A stretch of 32,634 nucleotides of DNA. It comes from an uncultured Gammaproteobacteria bacterium. Lineage in GTDB: Bacteria > Pseudomonadota > Gammaproteobacteria > Poriferisulfidales > GCA-002705445. Of the stretch, positions 18,960 to 30,269 are shown piece after piece. Position numbers and translations under genes: made by a program. Numbering within the stretch: position 1 is the first letter of the stretch; each line of letters begins with the position of its first letter. The notes under the pieces were generated by a model. It was not told the origin of the DNA, did no database searches, and was given only the letters and a program-made list of their open reading frames with translations. The DNA lies in contig CAJYAP010000012.1 in the NCBI GenBank assembly GCA_913065025.1, positions 1 through 32,634 of the forward strand, given 5' to 3'.

Positions 18960-20455
18960 ATTTTTAAAAGTAAATTATTAGTCATATTTTCTAATGTAAC
19001 GTTCATAAAACTAATTATATAATCAGGATAAAAACCAAGTATAAGTACAATAATAGCCATAGTAAAAAGAAGTATTTTTTCAATAAAATTTGCATCAACA
19101 CATTCCTCTAAATTAACTTTAATTTCTCCATAAACAACTCTTTTTACAAGCCATAATGAATAGACTGCTGATACTATTAATGTAGTTGATGCTAAAAAAG
19201 CATAAATATAATTTGCTTTAAATGATGACATTATTATCAAGAGCTCGCCTACAAAACTTGATGTACCTGGTAATCCGCAATTTGCTAAAGCAAAAAATAC
19301 AAAGAACCAACTATATATTGGCATTTGGTTTAATATTCCGCCCAGGTCAGATATTTTCTTTGTTTTGTATCTGTCGTAAATTGATCCAACGCATATAAAC
19401 AATGCTGCTGAAACAAAACCATGAGAAATAATTTGATACATACTACCAGAAAAACTAATAACCAGATCATTGTTATTAGACGTATTATCAAATAGCTGAA
19501 AAATTATAAAAAATCCTAATGTAACAAAACCCATATGTGAAATTGAAGAATATGCAATTAGTTTTTTCATATCATTCTGAGTAATAGCAACTAAACCTAC
19601 GTAGACTATTGCGATCAAAGACAAAATTATAAAAAATATATCTAATGATTGAGCTCCCATAGGGACTACTGGGATGACATATCTTATTAAACCATATGCA
19701 CCTACCTTTAATAATATTGCCGCCAAAACTACTGAGCCAGATGTAGGAGCTTCTACATGTGCATCTGGTAACCAAGTATGAAAAGGAAACATTGGTATTT
19801 TAATAGCAAAAGCTATAGCCATTGCAATAAAAAGCCACTCTTGCTCCAATAATGAGAAATTTGTATTGTAGAATGAAATAACATTAAATGAGGATATTGA
19901 AGAATTTATATATAAAAAAGATACTAATAGTAATATTGAGCCAAGAAAAGTATATATAAAAAACTTAAGAGATGCATATATTCTGTTAGATCCACCCCAT
20001 ATACCAATTATTAAAAACATAGGTATAAGCAAAGCTTCGAAAAATATATAAAATAATATAGCATCAAGCGCAGAAAAGACACCTATGGTGATACCGTTTG
20101 CGATAAGAAAACTAGCATAGTATTGATTTCTTTTTTTGACTGTTATTGTAGAATTATACAAAGATACTATTAAGAAAATAATTGTATTTAACAATATTAA
20201 TAAAACTGATATAGCATCAACACCTAGAAAATAATATATATTCAGAGATGGAATCCATTCAATATTCTCAATAAACTGAAAATTTGATTTGCTTTGATTA
20301 AAACCTAGCAGCAGATATACAGATAACAAAAAAACAATAAAATTTATAAATATATTGTATGCATTTATGATATAAATTTTCTTATTATAAAATAATAAAA
20401 ATAAACCTGAAATTATAGGAATCCATATTAATAAAGATAAAATATTTTCTATCAT
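18956..20455 (-). CDS. nuoM: NADH-quinone oxidoreductase subunit M
   Basis: NuoM is an antiporter-like proton channel of complex I. The 499 residues form about 14 membrane helices. The essential glutamate is Glu140 in FFEALLIPMFLIIGIWGG (Glu144 in E. coli). The conserved Lys-bearing stretch IKIPMFPFHTWLPDAHVEAP follows, then the second Lys in AILLKVGAYGLIR. It overlaps both neighbours by ATGA (nuoL stop with its start; its stop with the nuoN start). This is typical of tightly coupled translation. Confidence 0.98.
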   Translation of the reverse strand: MIENILSLLIWIPIISGLFLLFYNKKIYIINAYNIFINFIVFLLSVYLLLGFNQSKSNFQFIENIEWIPSLNIYYFLGVDAISVLLILLNTIIFLIVSLYNSTITVKKRNQYYASFLIANGITIGVFSALDAILFYIFFEALLIPMFLIIGIWGGSNRIYASLKFFIYTFLGSILLLVSFLYINSSISSFNVISFYNTNFSLLEQEWLFIAMAIAFAIKIPMFPFHTWLPDAHVEAPTSGSVVLAAILLKVGAYGLIRYVIPVVPMGAQSLDIFFIILSLIAIVYVGLVAITQNDMKKLIAYSSISHMGFVTLGFFIIFQLFDNTSNNNDLVISFSGSMYQIISHGFVSAALFICVGSIYDRYKTKKISDLGGILNQMPIYSWFFVFFALANCGLPGTSSFVGELLIIMSSFKANYIYAFLASTTLIVSAVYSLWLVKRVVYGEIKVNLEECVDANFIEKILLFTMAIIVLILGFYPDYIISFMNVTLENMTNNLLLKI

Positions 20456-22365
20456 ATTACCCTCACTAATATTATTCCCAAAATAATAACTAACGAAATA
20501 ACTATAGAAAATGCATAATGATATAAATAACCACTACTCTTGTTTCTTAAAAAAATAGCAAAACTATTTATTGTTTTAGGAACACCGTTAACAATCAAGC
20601 CATCTATTAAACCTAAATCGAATTTTTTTGACATTAATAACGAAGTATTTTTCATAATGTTTGATGTAGAAATGAAAAATTCATCAAATTTATATTTAGA
20701 TTTTATTATCACAGAAATTCTTTTAAAGAAATTATTTTCTAAAATATTAAATTTTATATCATCTTTGTATATTTTTTTTGATACATAGAAGCCTAAAACA
20801 AGCGCTAAAGTTGCTGGCGATAATATACCGTGCTCTATAAATGTCACTATGCCTTCGTAATGGATATCTTTAACTCCAAACATAAATATTGGCAGGTCTA
20901 TAAAAACCTTGATTAAATAACCAGAAAATATTGAGAGAACTGAAAGTATTATTAATGGTATAGTTATTATCATTGATTGCTCTTTGATATTCTCAAAACC
21001 TTCTCCACTGTATTTTTTATAAAATACTATAAAGAGAAGCCTTAATGAGTATATTGTTGTAACTAAAGCAGCTAAAAGCAACATTATGTATGCAACAAGT
21101 GAGATTGTGCTTTTCTCATAAAGCATTACTTCTAGTAATAAATCTTTTGAAAAAAATCCCGATGTAAGTGGAAAACCAATAATACATAGAGTGCCAATCA
21201 TAAAGCTGATATATGTAATTGGTAATTTAGATTTTAGCCCACCCATTTTTCTTATATCTTGATTATGATGTAATGACATTATTATCGATCCTGCACATAA
21301 GAATAATAGAGCTTTGAAAAAAGCATGTGTATACAAATGAAAAAATGATACTGTGTATGCATTAATTCCTAAGGCAGCAACCATATACCCTAACTGAGAA
21401 ATTGTTGAGTATGCTATTACTTTTTTAATATCATTTTCAAAGATGGCTATAACTCCGATAAAAAGTGCCGTTGATGCGCCAATTAATAAAATAAAGTCTG
21501 TTGTAAATTCTGTAAGAACATATAGGGGTGATAGCCGTCCAATCATGAATATGCCTGCGGTCACCATAGTAGCGGCATGAATTAATGCTGATATAGGGGT
21601 TGGACCTTCCATAGAGTCTGGCAACCAAACGTGTAGAGGTATTTGAGCTGATTTTGCCATTGCTCCTATAAATAAGAATAAGCACGAAAAATCTATGTAA
21701 CTTAGCCCAAAATATGTTTCTAAATTTGTTATGTTTGTTTTATCTAAATTAAGGAATATAGTTTTATAGTCAAATGATTCAAATGCTGCATACACCATTA
21801 CAATACCTAGTATAAAAAACATATCTCCTATTCTATTAACTAAAAATGCTTTTAAATTTGCTTTAATAGCAGATTGTTTTTTATAGAAAAAACCAATTAA
21901 TAAATAAGAAACTAACCCAACTCCTTCCCAACCAATAAATAACTGAACTAAATTATTAGATATAACTAATAATATCATTGAAAAAGTAAATAATGCTATA
22001 TAAGAAAAAAATCTTTTAAAATCTTTCTCATCTTTCATATAGCCAATACTATACAAGTGCACTACAGTTGAAATAGATAAAACAACTACTAACATTATTG
22101 AAGAAAATTTATCTATTAAATAACCCATCCCTATGTTTAAGCCACTTATAGATATCCAATCATAAAAATTATTATAATATATAGACTCATCACTTGAATA
22201 AATATCAAATAAAATTATTAATGATAGTATTAGGGAAATAAAAACTAAAAAAGTACTAACTATTCCAGAACTAAAATTATTTAAAAATTTTGAACTAAAC
22301 CCAGTAATCAAAGAACTAATTAATAATAAAAGAGGTATATATAATATTAAAGATTCCATATACAT
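20452..22365 (-). CDS. nuoL: NADH-quinone oxidoreductase subunit L
   Basis: NuoL is the distal proton-pumping subunit, with the long lateral helix that braces the membrane arm. At 637 residues it is slightly longer than E. coli NuoL (613). The key Glu147 lies in GWEGVG (145-150), and Lys238 in MAKSAQIPLHVWLPDSMEG; the HAATMVTAGIF signature follows. The C-terminal third holds the amphipathic extension and ends in a final hydrophobic helix. The ATG follows the nuoK stop directly with no gap, and AAAGG stands 4-5 bases before it. A second in-frame ATG two codons on is less well spaced. Confidence 0.97.
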   Translation of the reverse strand: MYMESLILYIPLLLLISSLITGFSSKFLNNFSSGIVSTFLVFISLILSLIILFDIYSSDESIYYNNFYDWISISGLNIGMGYLIDKFSSIMLVVVLSISTVVHLYSIGYMKDEKDFKRFFSYIALFTFSMILLVISNNLVQLFIGWEGVGLVSYLLIGFFYKKQSAIKANLKAFLVNRIGDMFFILGIVMVYAAFESFDYKTIFLNLDKTNITNLETYFGLSYIDFSCLFLFIGAMAKSAQIPLHVWLPDSMEGPTPISALIHAATMVTAGIFMIGRLSPLYVLTEFTTDFILLIGASTALFIGVIAIFENDIKKVIAYSTISQLGYMVAALGINAYTVSFFHLYTHAFFKALLFLCAGSIIMSLHHNQDIRKMGGLKSKLPITYISFMIGTLCIIGFPLTSGFFSKDLLLEVMLYEKSTISLVAYIMLLLAALVTTIYSLRLLFIVFYKKYSGEGFENIKEQSMIITIPLIILSVLSIFSGYLIKVFIDLPIFMFGVKDIHYEGIVTFIEHGILSPATLALVLGFYVSKKIYKDDIKFNILENNFFKRISVIIKSKYKFDEFFISTSNIMKNTSLLMSKKFDLGLIDGLIVNGVPKTINSFAIFLRNKSSGYLYHYAFSIVISLVIILGIILVRVI

Positions 22366-22671
22366 TTAACCTTTTAATTTATTAATTAAATTAATTTCAA
22401 TTGAATTTCTTTTTCTAAATAGAGAAACTATAATTGCAAGCCCTATTGCAGATTCTGCAGCAGCCACAGCTAAAATGAAGAAAACGAATACTTGCCCAGT
22501 TATATCATTACTATAATGAGAGAAAACAATAAAATTTGTATTTACAGAAAGAAGCATTAATTCTATAGACATAAGTAATAAGAGAATATTTTTTCTATTA
22601 ATAAAAATTCCAGCGATACTAATGCAAAAAAGTAGTGCGCTAAAGGTAAGATAGTGAGACATAGTTATCAT
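22366..22671 (-). CDS. nuoK: NADH-quinone oxidoreductase subunit K
   Basis: NuoK is a small three-helix membrane subunit of the complex I proton path. The 101 residues match the family length, and the N-terminus [17 protein letters not shown] is typical. The two buried glutamates are present at Glu37 and Glu73, equivalent to Glu36 and Glu72 in E. coli. The start overlaps the nuoJ stop by ATGA. GGGGA stands about 8 bases upstream of the first ATG, which is preferred over the in-frame ATG three codons later. Confidence 0.97.
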   Translation of the reverse strand: MITMSHYLTFSALLFCISIAGIFINRKNILLLLMSIELMLLSVNTNFIVFSHYSNDITGQVFVFFILAVAAAESAIGLAIIVSLFRKRNSIEINLINKLKG

Positions 22672-23252
22672 AATTTATTCCCCTTTATTATTCTAAGTCT
22701 TGATTTTTTACTTTCTAAAATCTGCTTACCAGGATCTTGTCTTAATGACCTTTGTTTTTCTGTCATATTTATTGCTATTGCTGCTATGATGGCTACAAGT
22801 AATATAAAAGCTGTAACCTCAAAAGAAAAAATATAATCTGTAAATAACATTAGTCCTATTTGATATGTGTTATTTAGCTCTGATGAAGTTATTATATTTA
22901 CTTCATTGGTAAAATTATGATAAAAAATTACCATATAAAGTTCAGCAAACATTACTAATGAAGTTACAACAGAAAATAATAAATATAATTTCTGGTTACT
23001 ATTTTTTCTTACAGGAATATCTAAAAGCATTACTACAAAAAGAAATAATACAAGAACAGCCCCAACATAAACTAGAACTAATACTATCGAGAGAAATTCT
23101 GCTTTAAGCATTAACCAAAGTATTGCACTATTGAAAAATATAAGAACCAAAAGTAGTGCTGCATGAACAGTATTATTAACAATTATTAAACTAATTGCAG
23201 AGAGTATAATTACAGATGTTACCAAATAAAATAATATTGTTATTATGTCCAT
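22668..23252 (-). CDS. nuoJ: NADH-quinone oxidoreductase subunit J
   Basis: NuoJ is a five-helix membrane subunit of complex I near the quinone-chamber end of the proton path. The 194 residues include the typical third-helix sequence [20 protein letters not shown], which carries the family pi-bulge region. Four other hydrophobic segments and a charged cytoplasmic C-terminus ([11 protein letters not shown]) complete it. It starts 3 bp after the nuoI stop and overlaps nuoK by ATGA. Confidence 0.96.
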   Translation of the reverse strand: MDIITILFYLVTSVIILSAISLIIVNNTVHAALLLVLIFFNSAILWLMLKAEFLSIVLVLVYVGAVLVLFLFVVMLLDIPVRKNSNQKLYLLFSVVTSLVMFAELYMVIFYHNFTNEVNIITSSELNNTYQIGLMLFTDYIFSFEVTAFILLVAIIAAIAINMTEKQRSLRQDPGKQILESKKSRLRIIKGNKL

Positions 23253-23255
23253 AAA

Positions 23256-23735
23256 TTAATTTCTCTGGGATTTTGCAGCCTGGTCCATTAATATTTCATT
23301 TTCATACTTATCACCGATTTTCAAAAGATCACCTTTTTTTAAAATATTATCCCCACGCTCTTCAAAGTGATATTCAAAAATTCTTGTTTCTACGATTGCA
23401 TCAACCGGGCATGCTTCCTCGCAAAAACCACAAAAAATACACTTAAATAAGTCTATATCATATTTTGTTGTCCTTCTTGTGCCGTCATTTCTTTCTTCTG
23501 TATCAATAGTAATTGCTAAAGCAGGACAAACTGCCTCACATAATTTACATCCAATACACCTTTCCTCTCCACTTGGATATCTTCTCAAAGCGTGCAAACC
23601 TCTAAATCTAGGTGACTGCGGAGCTTTTTCTTCTGGGTAACGTAATGTAATCTTTTTCTTAAACATATTTAAAAACGTTACTTTCATTCCAAGTAGTAAC
23701 TCATATAGAAAAAAACTTTTAAAATAATTTTTCAT
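23256..23735 (-). CDS. nuoI: NADH-quinone oxidoreductase subunit I
   Basis: NuoI is the ferredoxin-like subunit that carries clusters N6a and N6b in the hydrophilic arm. With the chosen start it has 159 residues. The two 4Fe-4S motifs are Cys60, 63, 66, 70 ([12 protein letters not shown]) and Cys99, 102, 105, 109 ([12 protein letters not shown]). The ATG at 23735 is chosen because AAGGAT lies 8 bases upstream and [10 protein letters not shown] fits family N-termini. The longer in-frame start at 23759 would overlap nuoH by 13 bases and add eight non-conserved residues. The gap to nuoH is 11 bp. Confidence 0.96.
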   Translation of the reverse strand: MKNYFKSFFLYELLLGMKVTFLNMFKKKITLRYPEEKAPQSPRFRGLHALRRYPSGEERCIGCKLCEAVCPALAITIDTEERNDGTRRTTKYDIDLFKCIFCGFCEEACPVDAIVETRIFEYHFEERGDNILKKGDLLKIGDKYENEILMDQAAKSQRN

Positions 23736-23746
23736 TATATTAATCC

Positions 23747-24844
23747 TTATGCGAACCATGGTTCGACTTTGTAATAAATAAATATCATTTCTATAAATAT
23801 CCAGATTAATGTTATAGGAATTAAAATTTTCCAGCCAAGTCTCATAATCTGATCATATCTGTATCTTGGGAAAGTTGCTCTAAACCATATAAAACAAAAC
23901 ATAAAAAAGAAAGTTTTGACTATGAACCAATGAATACCATCGTTAATTAAAAATAGTAAAATATTATTGACAAATCCATTTAGTTCAAAATAGCCTAAAG
24001 TACTTATATTAAAAGGAGATAACCAACCTCCAAAAAATAAAATTGAAGTAAGTGCAGATATTAATATCATATTTGCATATTCAGCTATAAAGAATACTGC
24101 GAAACCCATCCCTGAGTATTCGACATGAAATCCAGCTACTAACTCTGATTCACCTTCTGCCACATCAAAAGGAGCCCTATTTGTTTCTGCGACACCTGAA
24201 ATGAAATAGATAATAAATAAAGGAAATAGAGGGACCCAAAACCAATTAAATACAGAACCTTTTTGGCTATTAATAATATCTCCAAGATTTAAGCTACCTG
24301 AAGCCATAATCACACCAACAAGTGCAAAACCCATTGCTATCTCATACGCTATTATTAATGATGCTGATCTCATGGCGCCTAATAACGCATATTTTGAGTT
24401 TGATGCCCATCCCGCAATTATAATTCCATATATACCTAAGGATGTCATTGCTAAAATATATAACAAACCAGCGTTTATATCTGACAAAACCATAACACTA
24501 TCGAAAGGTATGACAGCCCATGCAGCGAATGCAACTGTAAATGTTACAACTGGAGCTAACAAAAATAAAAATTTATTTGAATCAGTTGGTATTACGATTT
24601 CTTTAAAGAATAGTTTTACACCATCAGCTAATGGTTGTAACAAACCTTTTGGGCCAACTACATTTGGCCCAAGTCTTCCTTGCATTGATGCGATAATTTT
24701 TCTTTCTGCATATGTGTAATATGCTACGATTATTAGTAATGGCACCATGATTAGAGAAATTAAAATTAACGTATGAGATACAAAACTTAATTCGTTATAG
24801 TAAGTAAGAGATATATCTAGTAAATTATTTATAAAATCAAACAT
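23747..24844 (-). CDS. nuoH: NADH-quinone oxidoreductase subunit H
   Basis: NuoH is the eight-helix membrane subunit that forms the quinone chamber and links the two arms. It has 365 residues from the chosen ATG. Visible signatures are [21 protein letters not shown] near the N-terminus and the acidic loop [36 protein letters not shown] lies near the C-terminus. An in-frame TTG two codons earlier (24850) gives 367 residues; neither start has a strong ribosome binding site. The gene overlaps nuoG by 8 bases, so coupling probably provides initiation. Confidence 0.97.
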   Translation of the reverse strand: MFDFINNLLDISLTYYNELSFVSHTLILISLIMVPLLIIVAYYTYAERKIIASMQGRLGPNVVGPKGLLQPLADGVKLFFKEIVIPTDSNKFLFLLAPVVTFTVAFAAWAVIPFDSVMVLSDINAGLLYILAMTSLGIYGIIIAGWASNSKYALLGAMRSASLIIAYEIAMGFALVGVIMASGSLNLGDIINSQKGSVFNWFWVPLFPLFIIYFISGVAETNRAPFDVAEGESELVAGFHVEYSGMGFAVFFIAEYANMILISALTSILFFGGWLSPFNISTLGYFELNGFVNNILLFLINDGIHWFIVKTFFFMFCFIWFRATFPRYRYDQIMRLGWKILIPITLIWIFIEMIFIYYKVEPWFA

Positions 24845-27203
24845 TTTCAATAATTATTGGTTGGAATTGTTTTCCGAGATCATAATGCTCTTTGCTTGAA
24901 TTAATAATATACACGCAATTATCTGAAACATTATCGTCAATTATTAATTTAGCTAATAAAGTATTCTCACCTTGTTTAACTATTACTTTATTTTTAGATA
25001 AATCTATATTATTTTGCTCTAAAGTTTTCTTATTTACACTTACAGAATTATTATTTGGGCTCACTTTATTTAATGAAGGAGCTCTTCTAACTATATTATC
25101 AATATAATAACTACTGCTTCCACCACATCTAATTAAAGGTGCTGCACTAGAAAAGCTATCTTCCTTAAAATCACTATATTCATTATTTTCGAAAAATTTG
25201 GAATCTCTAATAACTGAGTCAGCTTCATTTAATATATCGATGTAATCTAGTGAATCGCTAATGTTTTTTCCAAATTCAGCCCTGAGTTTTGTTAAAATTT
25301 TCCAGCCCTCTTTAGACATGAAGTGTGGCTTGCAACCTTGTGCAAATGACTGCCACTGACCTTCAATATTTATAAAAGTACCTGGGCTTTCAAAAACCGT
25401 AGCTAGCGGTAAAATAACGTCGTAATAATTTTTATCTTCTTCCGTAACAAAACTTTGAAAACCTAAAACAAACTTTGCGTTACTAAGAGACTTTTTTAAT
25501 TCTGAATAATGATAAAAATCTATAAGATCTAAATTATATATCATATAGCACTCCATGCCTTCATTTATAGAATCAGAAGCATTTAGTCCAATATTTTTTA
25601 CATCTAAGAAACCAGCTGACTTGTTAGGAAGACATCCAGCTATACGTGCGCCAGCTTCATTACAACTATTATTTAAAAATCCTTTTTTAGATTTAGTAAG
25701 AATAGATATTATATTAGTTAAAACTTTACAAAGCTCAAAATCTTGATGATTTACTAGATTTGAACCTAAAAGAATTAAAGAATTGCTAATCAAAAGATCA
25801 TTGCTAATATCTATAATTTTTTTATTAGTTAGACCTTTAAATTTTTTCTTAATACCATTAGGTAAATTAAAGTTTTGTAATGTTTTATCATTTACAGTTA
25901 TTACTGTTAGGTATTCAATAATATCTATGAGTGTTTCAACTAACGAATTAGGATTTACTAGTAATGAATTATTAGTATCAAAATTGTATTTATAATTATA
26001 AGTATATATAGAATTAATTTTCGCTTTATTTAAAAATGCTTTTCTAATTTTATGTGATAAGATTGGTTGCTCATTTGTAATATCACTATCTATAAGTAAT
26101 ATAGAATTTATTCTCTCTATTTCTTTTATTGAGATATCTAACTTAGGATAAAAATTTTCATTTTGATTACTAAATTTATTTTGTGAGACCCTATGGTCAA
26201 TATTATTGATATTATTTTCTCTTAACCATTTTTGAAATAAATATTGTTCCTCAAATGTTGAATTGGCGCTTATAAAGCCTGCAGATTTGTTAAATTTAAT
26301 TTTACTAAAACTTTCTTTTATAATATCAAAAGCCTGATCCCACTCTACTTCAACATGTCTACCATTGATTTTTGCGATTGGTCTTTTTATCCTTTCGTTA
26401 TGATTAAGAGCTTCGTAAGAAAATCTATCTCTATCTGAAATCCAAACTTCATTTATTTTATCATTTTCATGTGGAACTACTCTAAAAACATTGTTATCTA
26501 AAATATGAATATTCATATTGGACCCTACACAGTCATGCGGTGATATATGTTTTACTTCCTCAAGCTCCCATGTTCTTCCTTTCATATGAGATGGAGCCGC
26601 ATTTAAAGCTCCAACTGGGCATATATCTATCATGTTTCCTGACATTGGTGAATTTATCGCTGAAGTTAAGTAAGTTCTAATTTCCATATTCTCACCTCTT
26701 CCAATAGCACCAAACTCTTTAATCCCAGCTATTTCCTCTCCATACCTAACACATCTTGTGCAATGAATACATCTAGTCATATTTGTTTTAATAAGAGGGC
26801 CAATTTTATAATCTTCGACAACCCTTTTCTCTTGGTCGTATCGTGATTTAACTCTTCCATGCATTAAAGCTTGGTCTTGTAACTCACACATACCGCCTTG
26901 ATCGCAGACGGGACAATCAAGCGGATGGTTTATTAATAAAAACTCCATAGTATTTTTTTGAGACTTTGAGGCCAATTCAGACTTAGTAAAATATTCCTGA
27001 TCTTCCATAGCTGGAGTTGAACATGCAGGTTGAGGTTTGCTAATTCCAACCTGTTCAACTAAACACATTCTGCAATTTGCTGCAATTGATAGTTTTTCGT
27101 GATAACAAAACCTAGGAATATGAATACTATTTCTATCTGCAACTTGAATTATAGTTTCACCTTTATTAAAACTACATTCTTTATTATTAATTTTTATTTT
27201 CAT
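24837..27203 (-). CDS. nuoG: NADH-quinone oxidoreductase subunit G
   Basis: NuoG is the large iron-sulfur subunit of the peripheral arm. Of 788 residues, the N-terminal part binds the 2Fe-2S cluster N1b (Cys33, 44, 47, 61). It also binds the His-ligated 4Fe-4S N5 (His93, Cys97, 100, 106) and N4 (Cys145, 148, 151, 195). The remaining two thirds is a degenerate molybdopterin oxidoreductase-like domain. The region after N4 has only one cysteine (SPHDC), so the extra N7 cluster of E. coli is absent. It overlaps nuoF by ATGA and nuoH by 8 bases. Confidence 0.97.
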   Translation of the reverse strand: MKIKINNKECSFNKGETIIQVADRNSIHIPRFCYHEKLSIAANCRMCLVEQVGISKPQPACSTPAMEDQEYFTKSELASKSQKNTMEFLLINHPLDCPVCDQGGMCELQDQALMHGRVKSRYDQEKRVVEDYKIGPLIKTNMTRCIHCTRCVRYGEEIAGIKEFGAIGRGENMEIRTYLTSAINSPMSGNMIDICPVGALNAAPSHMKGRTWELEEVKHISPHDCVGSNMNIHILDNNVFRVVPHENDKINEVWISDRDRFSYEALNHNERIKRPIAKINGRHVEVEWDQAFDIIKESFSKIKFNKSAGFISANSTFEEQYLFQKWLRENNINNIDHRVSQNKFSNQNENFYPKLDISIKEIERINSILLIDSDITNEQPILSHKIRKAFLNKAKINSIYTYNYKYNFDTNNSLLVNPNSLVETLIDIIEYLTVITVNDKTLQNFNLPNGIKKKFKGLTNKKIIDISNDLLISNSLILLGSNLVNHQDFELCKVLTNIISILTKSKKGFLNNSCNEAGARIAGCLPNKSAGFLDVKNIGLNASDSINEGMECYMIYNLDLIDFYHYSELKKSLSNAKFVLGFQSFVTEEDKNYYDVILPLATVFESPGTFINIEGQWQSFAQGCKPHFMSKEGWKILTKLRAEFGKNISDSLDYIDILNEADSVIRDSKFFENNEYSDFKEDSFSSAAPLIRCGGSSSYYIDNIVRRAPSLNKVSPNNNSVSVNKKTLEQNNIDLSKNKVIVKQGENTLLAKLIIDDNVSDNCVYIINSSKEHYDLGKQFQPIIIENV

Positions 27204-28522
27204 TTTTGTTGTAGTAGAAATTCTTTATTATTATTTTTACCTAAAACTTTTTCTTTATTTTTAATATATTTTAAAAATTCTTTTTTATAATTTTTTATAA
27301 AACTTTCAACAGGCATTGCTGCAGCATCTCCTAGAGCGCAAATTGTACTTCCTGAAATCATGTTTGGTATAGATTCAAGAGTTTTTAAGTCTTCTAAAGT
27401 ACCTTTTCCTTTTAAAATTTTATCTATAATTTTATACATCCATCCCGTTCCTTCCCGACATGGAGTGCACTGTCCACAAGATTCAGAATAATAAAATCGC
27501 GCTATTCTATGAATAACTTCAACCATATTTGTATCTTCATCCATAACTATCACTGCTCCAGAGCCAAGTAATGAGCCTGCTTTTGTTATAGATTCATAAT
27601 CCATATTAGTTTCTAACATGATCTCGCCTGGAACAACGGGAACAGAGGAACCACCAGGTATTACAGCTTTAATTTTTTTTCCATTTTTCATTCCTCCGGC
27701 TAATTCTAATAATTTCTTGAATGGCGTGCCTAGAGGGATTTCATAATTACCTGGCTTATTAACATGCCCTGATACAGAAAAACATTTAAATCCTGGGCTA
27801 TCTTTTGTGCCTACAGAATTGAACCACTGAGGCCCATTTTTCATTATTTTTGGAATCGAAGCTAACGTCTCAACATTATTAATAATCGTTGGGGAGCCAA
27901 ATAATCCTTTTAAAGCTGGGAAAGGTGGTTTAAATCTCGGGTAACCTTTCTTACCTTCGATTGACTCAAGCATAGCAGTTTCTTCCCCAACAATATATGC
28001 GCCGGCACCGATTAAATCATGAAGTTCGATATCAATATTTGTGTTTAATATATTTTTTCCAATATATTTATTATCATAAGCATCTTTTAATGCTGATTTG
28101 AAGCTAGTATAAACATCATCCATGAATTCGCCTCTTAGATAACAATATGCAGTATCAGCACCAATGGCATAACTAGCTATTAACATTCCCTCAATAAGTG
28201 CGTGCGGATTATATCTTAAAATATCTCTATCTTTGCATGTTCCAGGTTCTGATTCGTCTGCATTACATACTAAGTATTTAATATCTTCCGAATCTTGGTT
28301 TATAAAACTCCATTTCCTTCCAGTTGGAAATCCTGCGCCACCTCTTCCTCTTAAACCTGACTTCAGTATAGTTTCTATGATTTCTTTTTTATCATAAGAT
28401 TTAGAAACAATATTCTTCCAAGTAGAGTAACCACCAAGACTTACATATGTTTCAAATGAATTAGGATTGTCGCTAGACAATGTTGAATAACATAATTCAT
28501 TTATTCTTATATTATCATTCAT
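27200..28522 (-). CDS. nuoF: NADH-quinone oxidoreductase subunit F
   Basis: NuoF is the NADH-binding flavoprotein of complex I and the entry point of electrons. The 440 residues carry the FMN/NADH glycine loop GLRGRGGAGFPTGRKW (56-71) and NADESEPG. The N3 4Fe-4S motif is SCGQCTPCREG, with Cys349, 352 and 355, and the fourth ligand is Cys395. The C-terminus is a Lys/Asn-rich tail. The start overlaps the nuoE stop by 8 bases, and the stop overlaps the nuoG start by ATGA. Confidence 0.98.
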   Translation of the reverse strand: MNDNIRINELCYSTLSSDNPNSFETYVSLGGYSTWKNIVSKSYDKKEIIETILKSGLRGRGGAGFPTGRKWSFINQDSEDIKYLVCNADESEPGTCKDRDILRYNPHALIEGMLIASYAIGADTAYCYLRGEFMDDVYTSFKSALKDAYDNKYIGKNILNTNIDIELHDLIGAGAYIVGEETAMLESIEGKKGYPRFKPPFPALKGLFGSPTIINNVETLASIPKIMKNGPQWFNSVGTKDSPGFKCFSVSGHVNKPGNYEIPLGTPFKKLLELAGGMKNGKKIKAVIPGGSSVPVVPGEIMLETNMDYESITKAGSLLGSGAVIVMDEDTNMVEVIHRIARFYYSESCGQCTPCREGTGWMYKIIDKILKGKGTLEDLKTLESIPNMISGSTICALGDAAAMPVESFIKNYKKEFLKYIKNKEKVLGKNNNKEFLLQQK

Positions 28523-29009
28523 TATCTATATCTCTAATTATTTCATCAATTTTTTCTTTAGTTAAATTTTCATAATATTTATGATTAACTTGCATCATTG
28601 GAGCACCGCAACATGCTGCCAAACACTCTCTTTCATCTTTTAAAAAGAATTTATCAGAAGAGGTTCCTACTTTTAAATCTAGTTTTTCTTCAAGGTAGGA
28701 TAATATTTCGTCAGATCCATTAAGCATGCAAGAAACATTTGTGCAGACTGATATAGTATGCTTTCCTACTTTATCCAATTCAAACATAGAATAAAAGGCT
28801 GCTACTTCATAGACATCTATTTCATTTATTCCAAGGAATTTTGCAATAGAATTAATATGTGTTTTTTTAATAAATTTATTTTCTTTTTGAATTTGATGTA
28901 AGGCAAAAATTATTGCTGGTTTCTTTTTTCCATCTGGGAACTTTAATAACCACTCATTGATTTTAGTACAAATTTCGCTTGGAATATTATAAAAAGTATT
29001 ATCATTCAT
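28515..29009 (-). CDS. nuoE: NADH-quinone oxidoreductase subunit E
   Basis: NuoE is a thioredoxin-like subunit that holds the 2Fe-2S cluster N1a beside FMN. The 164 residues show the ligands Cys89 and Cys94 (CTNVSC) and Cys129 and Cys133 (CLAACC), then GAPMMQVN. The helical N-terminal part (IIFALHQIQKE, VYEVAAFYSMF) is typical. It starts 6 bp after the nuoD stop and overlaps nuoF by 8 bases. Confidence 0.97.
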   Translation of the reverse strand: MNDNTFYNIPSEICTKINEWLLKFPDGKKKPAIIFALHQIQKENKFIKKTHINSIAKFLGINEIDVYEVAAFYSMFELDKVGKHTISVCTNVSCMLNGSDEILSYLEEKLDLKVGTSSDKFFLKDERECLAACCGAPMMQVNHKYYENLTKEKIDEIIRDIDNE

Positions 29010-29015
29010 AAAAAA

Positions 29016-30269
29016 TTACCTATCAATTTCACCAAATACAATATCTTGAGTTCCTATCATAGCAACAACATCAGATATCATATGTCCATTAACCATTTCA
29101 TTTAAAGCTGCTAAATGTGGGAATCCTGGGGCGCGAACTTTTAATCTATAAGGTTTGTTAGAACCGTCAGATATTAATGTAACTCCAAATTCTCCTTTTG
29201 GATGCTCTACTGCGCTGTAAACCTCACCTTTTGGAATACAATAGCCTTCTGTAAATAGCTTAAAATGATATATAAGTGACTCCATGTCTTCTTTAACCTC
29301 ATTTCTACTTGGCGCAGTAATTTTATTATTATCTGAAATTACCTCACCATCATTATTTTTTAACCACTCAACACATTGCTGAATAATTTTATTTGACTGC
29401 CTCATCTCTTCAACTCTTACCAAATATCTATCGTAACAATCTCCATTCGTACCAATTGGAATATCAAATTCAAGATTTTTATAAACTTCATAAGGTTGTT
29501 TTTTTCGAAGATCCCAAGCTACTCCAGAACCTCTAAGCATAGGCCCTGTAAATCCAAGTTGAAGAGCTCTTTCTTTTGAAACAATTCCAATATCAACTGT
29601 TCTTTGTTTCCAAATTCTGTTGTCAGTTAATAAGGTCTCGTATTCATCAATACATTTTGGAAACCTATTTGTAAAATCTTCAATAAAATCTAATAATGTT
29701 CCTTCTCTAGCCTCATTAAGCTTATTGACATCTTTTTTTGATTTCCATTTTGTTTCCTCGTACTTTGGCATTTCTAAAGGAAGGTCTTTCGCCACTCCGC
29801 CAGGCCTATAATATGTTGCATGCATTCGCGTCCCAGATACAGCTTCATAGCAATCCATCAAATCTTCTCTTTCTCTGAACGCATATAAAAATACTGACAT
29901 TGCGCCGATATCTAATGCATGTGCACCTAACCACATTAAATGATTTAATACTCTTGTTATCTCATCAAACATAACACGTATATATTTTGCTCTAATTGGG
30001 ATACCTATATCTAATAACTTCTCTATAGACATTACGTAAGCATGCTCATTACTCATCATAGAAACATAATCCAGTCTATCCATATAACCTATACTTTGAT
30101 TATATGGCTTACTTTCTGCTAATTTTTCTGTTCCTCTATGCAATAAACCAATGTGTGGGTCAGCTCTAACTATTACTTCCCCTTCTAATTCTAAAATCAA
30201 CCTAAGAACACCATGTGCAGATGGATGCTGGGGCCCAAAGTTCATTGTGAAACTTTTTATCTCAGGCAT
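29016..30269 (-). CDS. nuoD: NADH-quinone oxidoreductase subunit D
   Basis: NuoD is the 49-kDa-type subunit. With NuoB it forms the quinone-reduction site. The 417 residues begin with [18 protein letters not shown], where His15 and His19 line the quinone pocket. [10 protein letters not shown] and [14 protein letters not shown] follow, and the end is [12 protein letters not shown], all family signatures. It is a separate gene, not fused to nuoC as in E. coli. The start overlaps the nuoC stop by 8 bases. Confidence 0.98.
   Translation of the reverse strand: MPEIKSFTMNFGPQHPSAHGVLRLILELEGEVIVRADPHIGLLHRGTEKLAESKPYNQSIGYMDRLDYVSMMSNEHAYVMSIEKLLDIGIPIRAKYIRVMFDEITRVLNHLMWLGAHALDIGAMSVFLYAFREREDLMDCYEAVSGTRMHATYYRPGGVAKDLPLEMPKYEETKWKSKKDVNKLNEAREGTLLDFIEDFTNRFPKCIDEYETLLTDNRIWKQRTVDIGIVSKERALQLGFTGPMLRGSGVAWDLRKKQPYEVYKNLEFDIPIGTNGDCYDRYLVRVEEMRQSNKIIQQCVEWLKNNDGEVISDNNKITAPSRNEVKEDMESLIYHFKLFTEGYCIPKGEVYSAVEHPKGEFGVTLISDGSNKPYRLKVRAPGFPHLAALNEMVNGHMISDVVAMIGTQDIVFGEIDR

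Noticed and set aside
23736-23759. Longer NuoI starting inside nuoH
   Set aside because: The internal ATG at 23735 has an AAGGAT site at the right distance and the family N-terminus.
23752-23765. Perfect 14-bp palindrome CGAACCATGGTTCG at the nuoH 3' end
   Set aside because: It is fully explained by the conserved NuoH C-terminal codons for EPWFA and lies inside coding sequence; no reason to call an operator.
24372-24719. 115-codon plus-strand open frame opposite nuoH
   Set aside because: It is an antisense shadow of a well conserved gene, with no ribosome binding site or coherent protein pattern.
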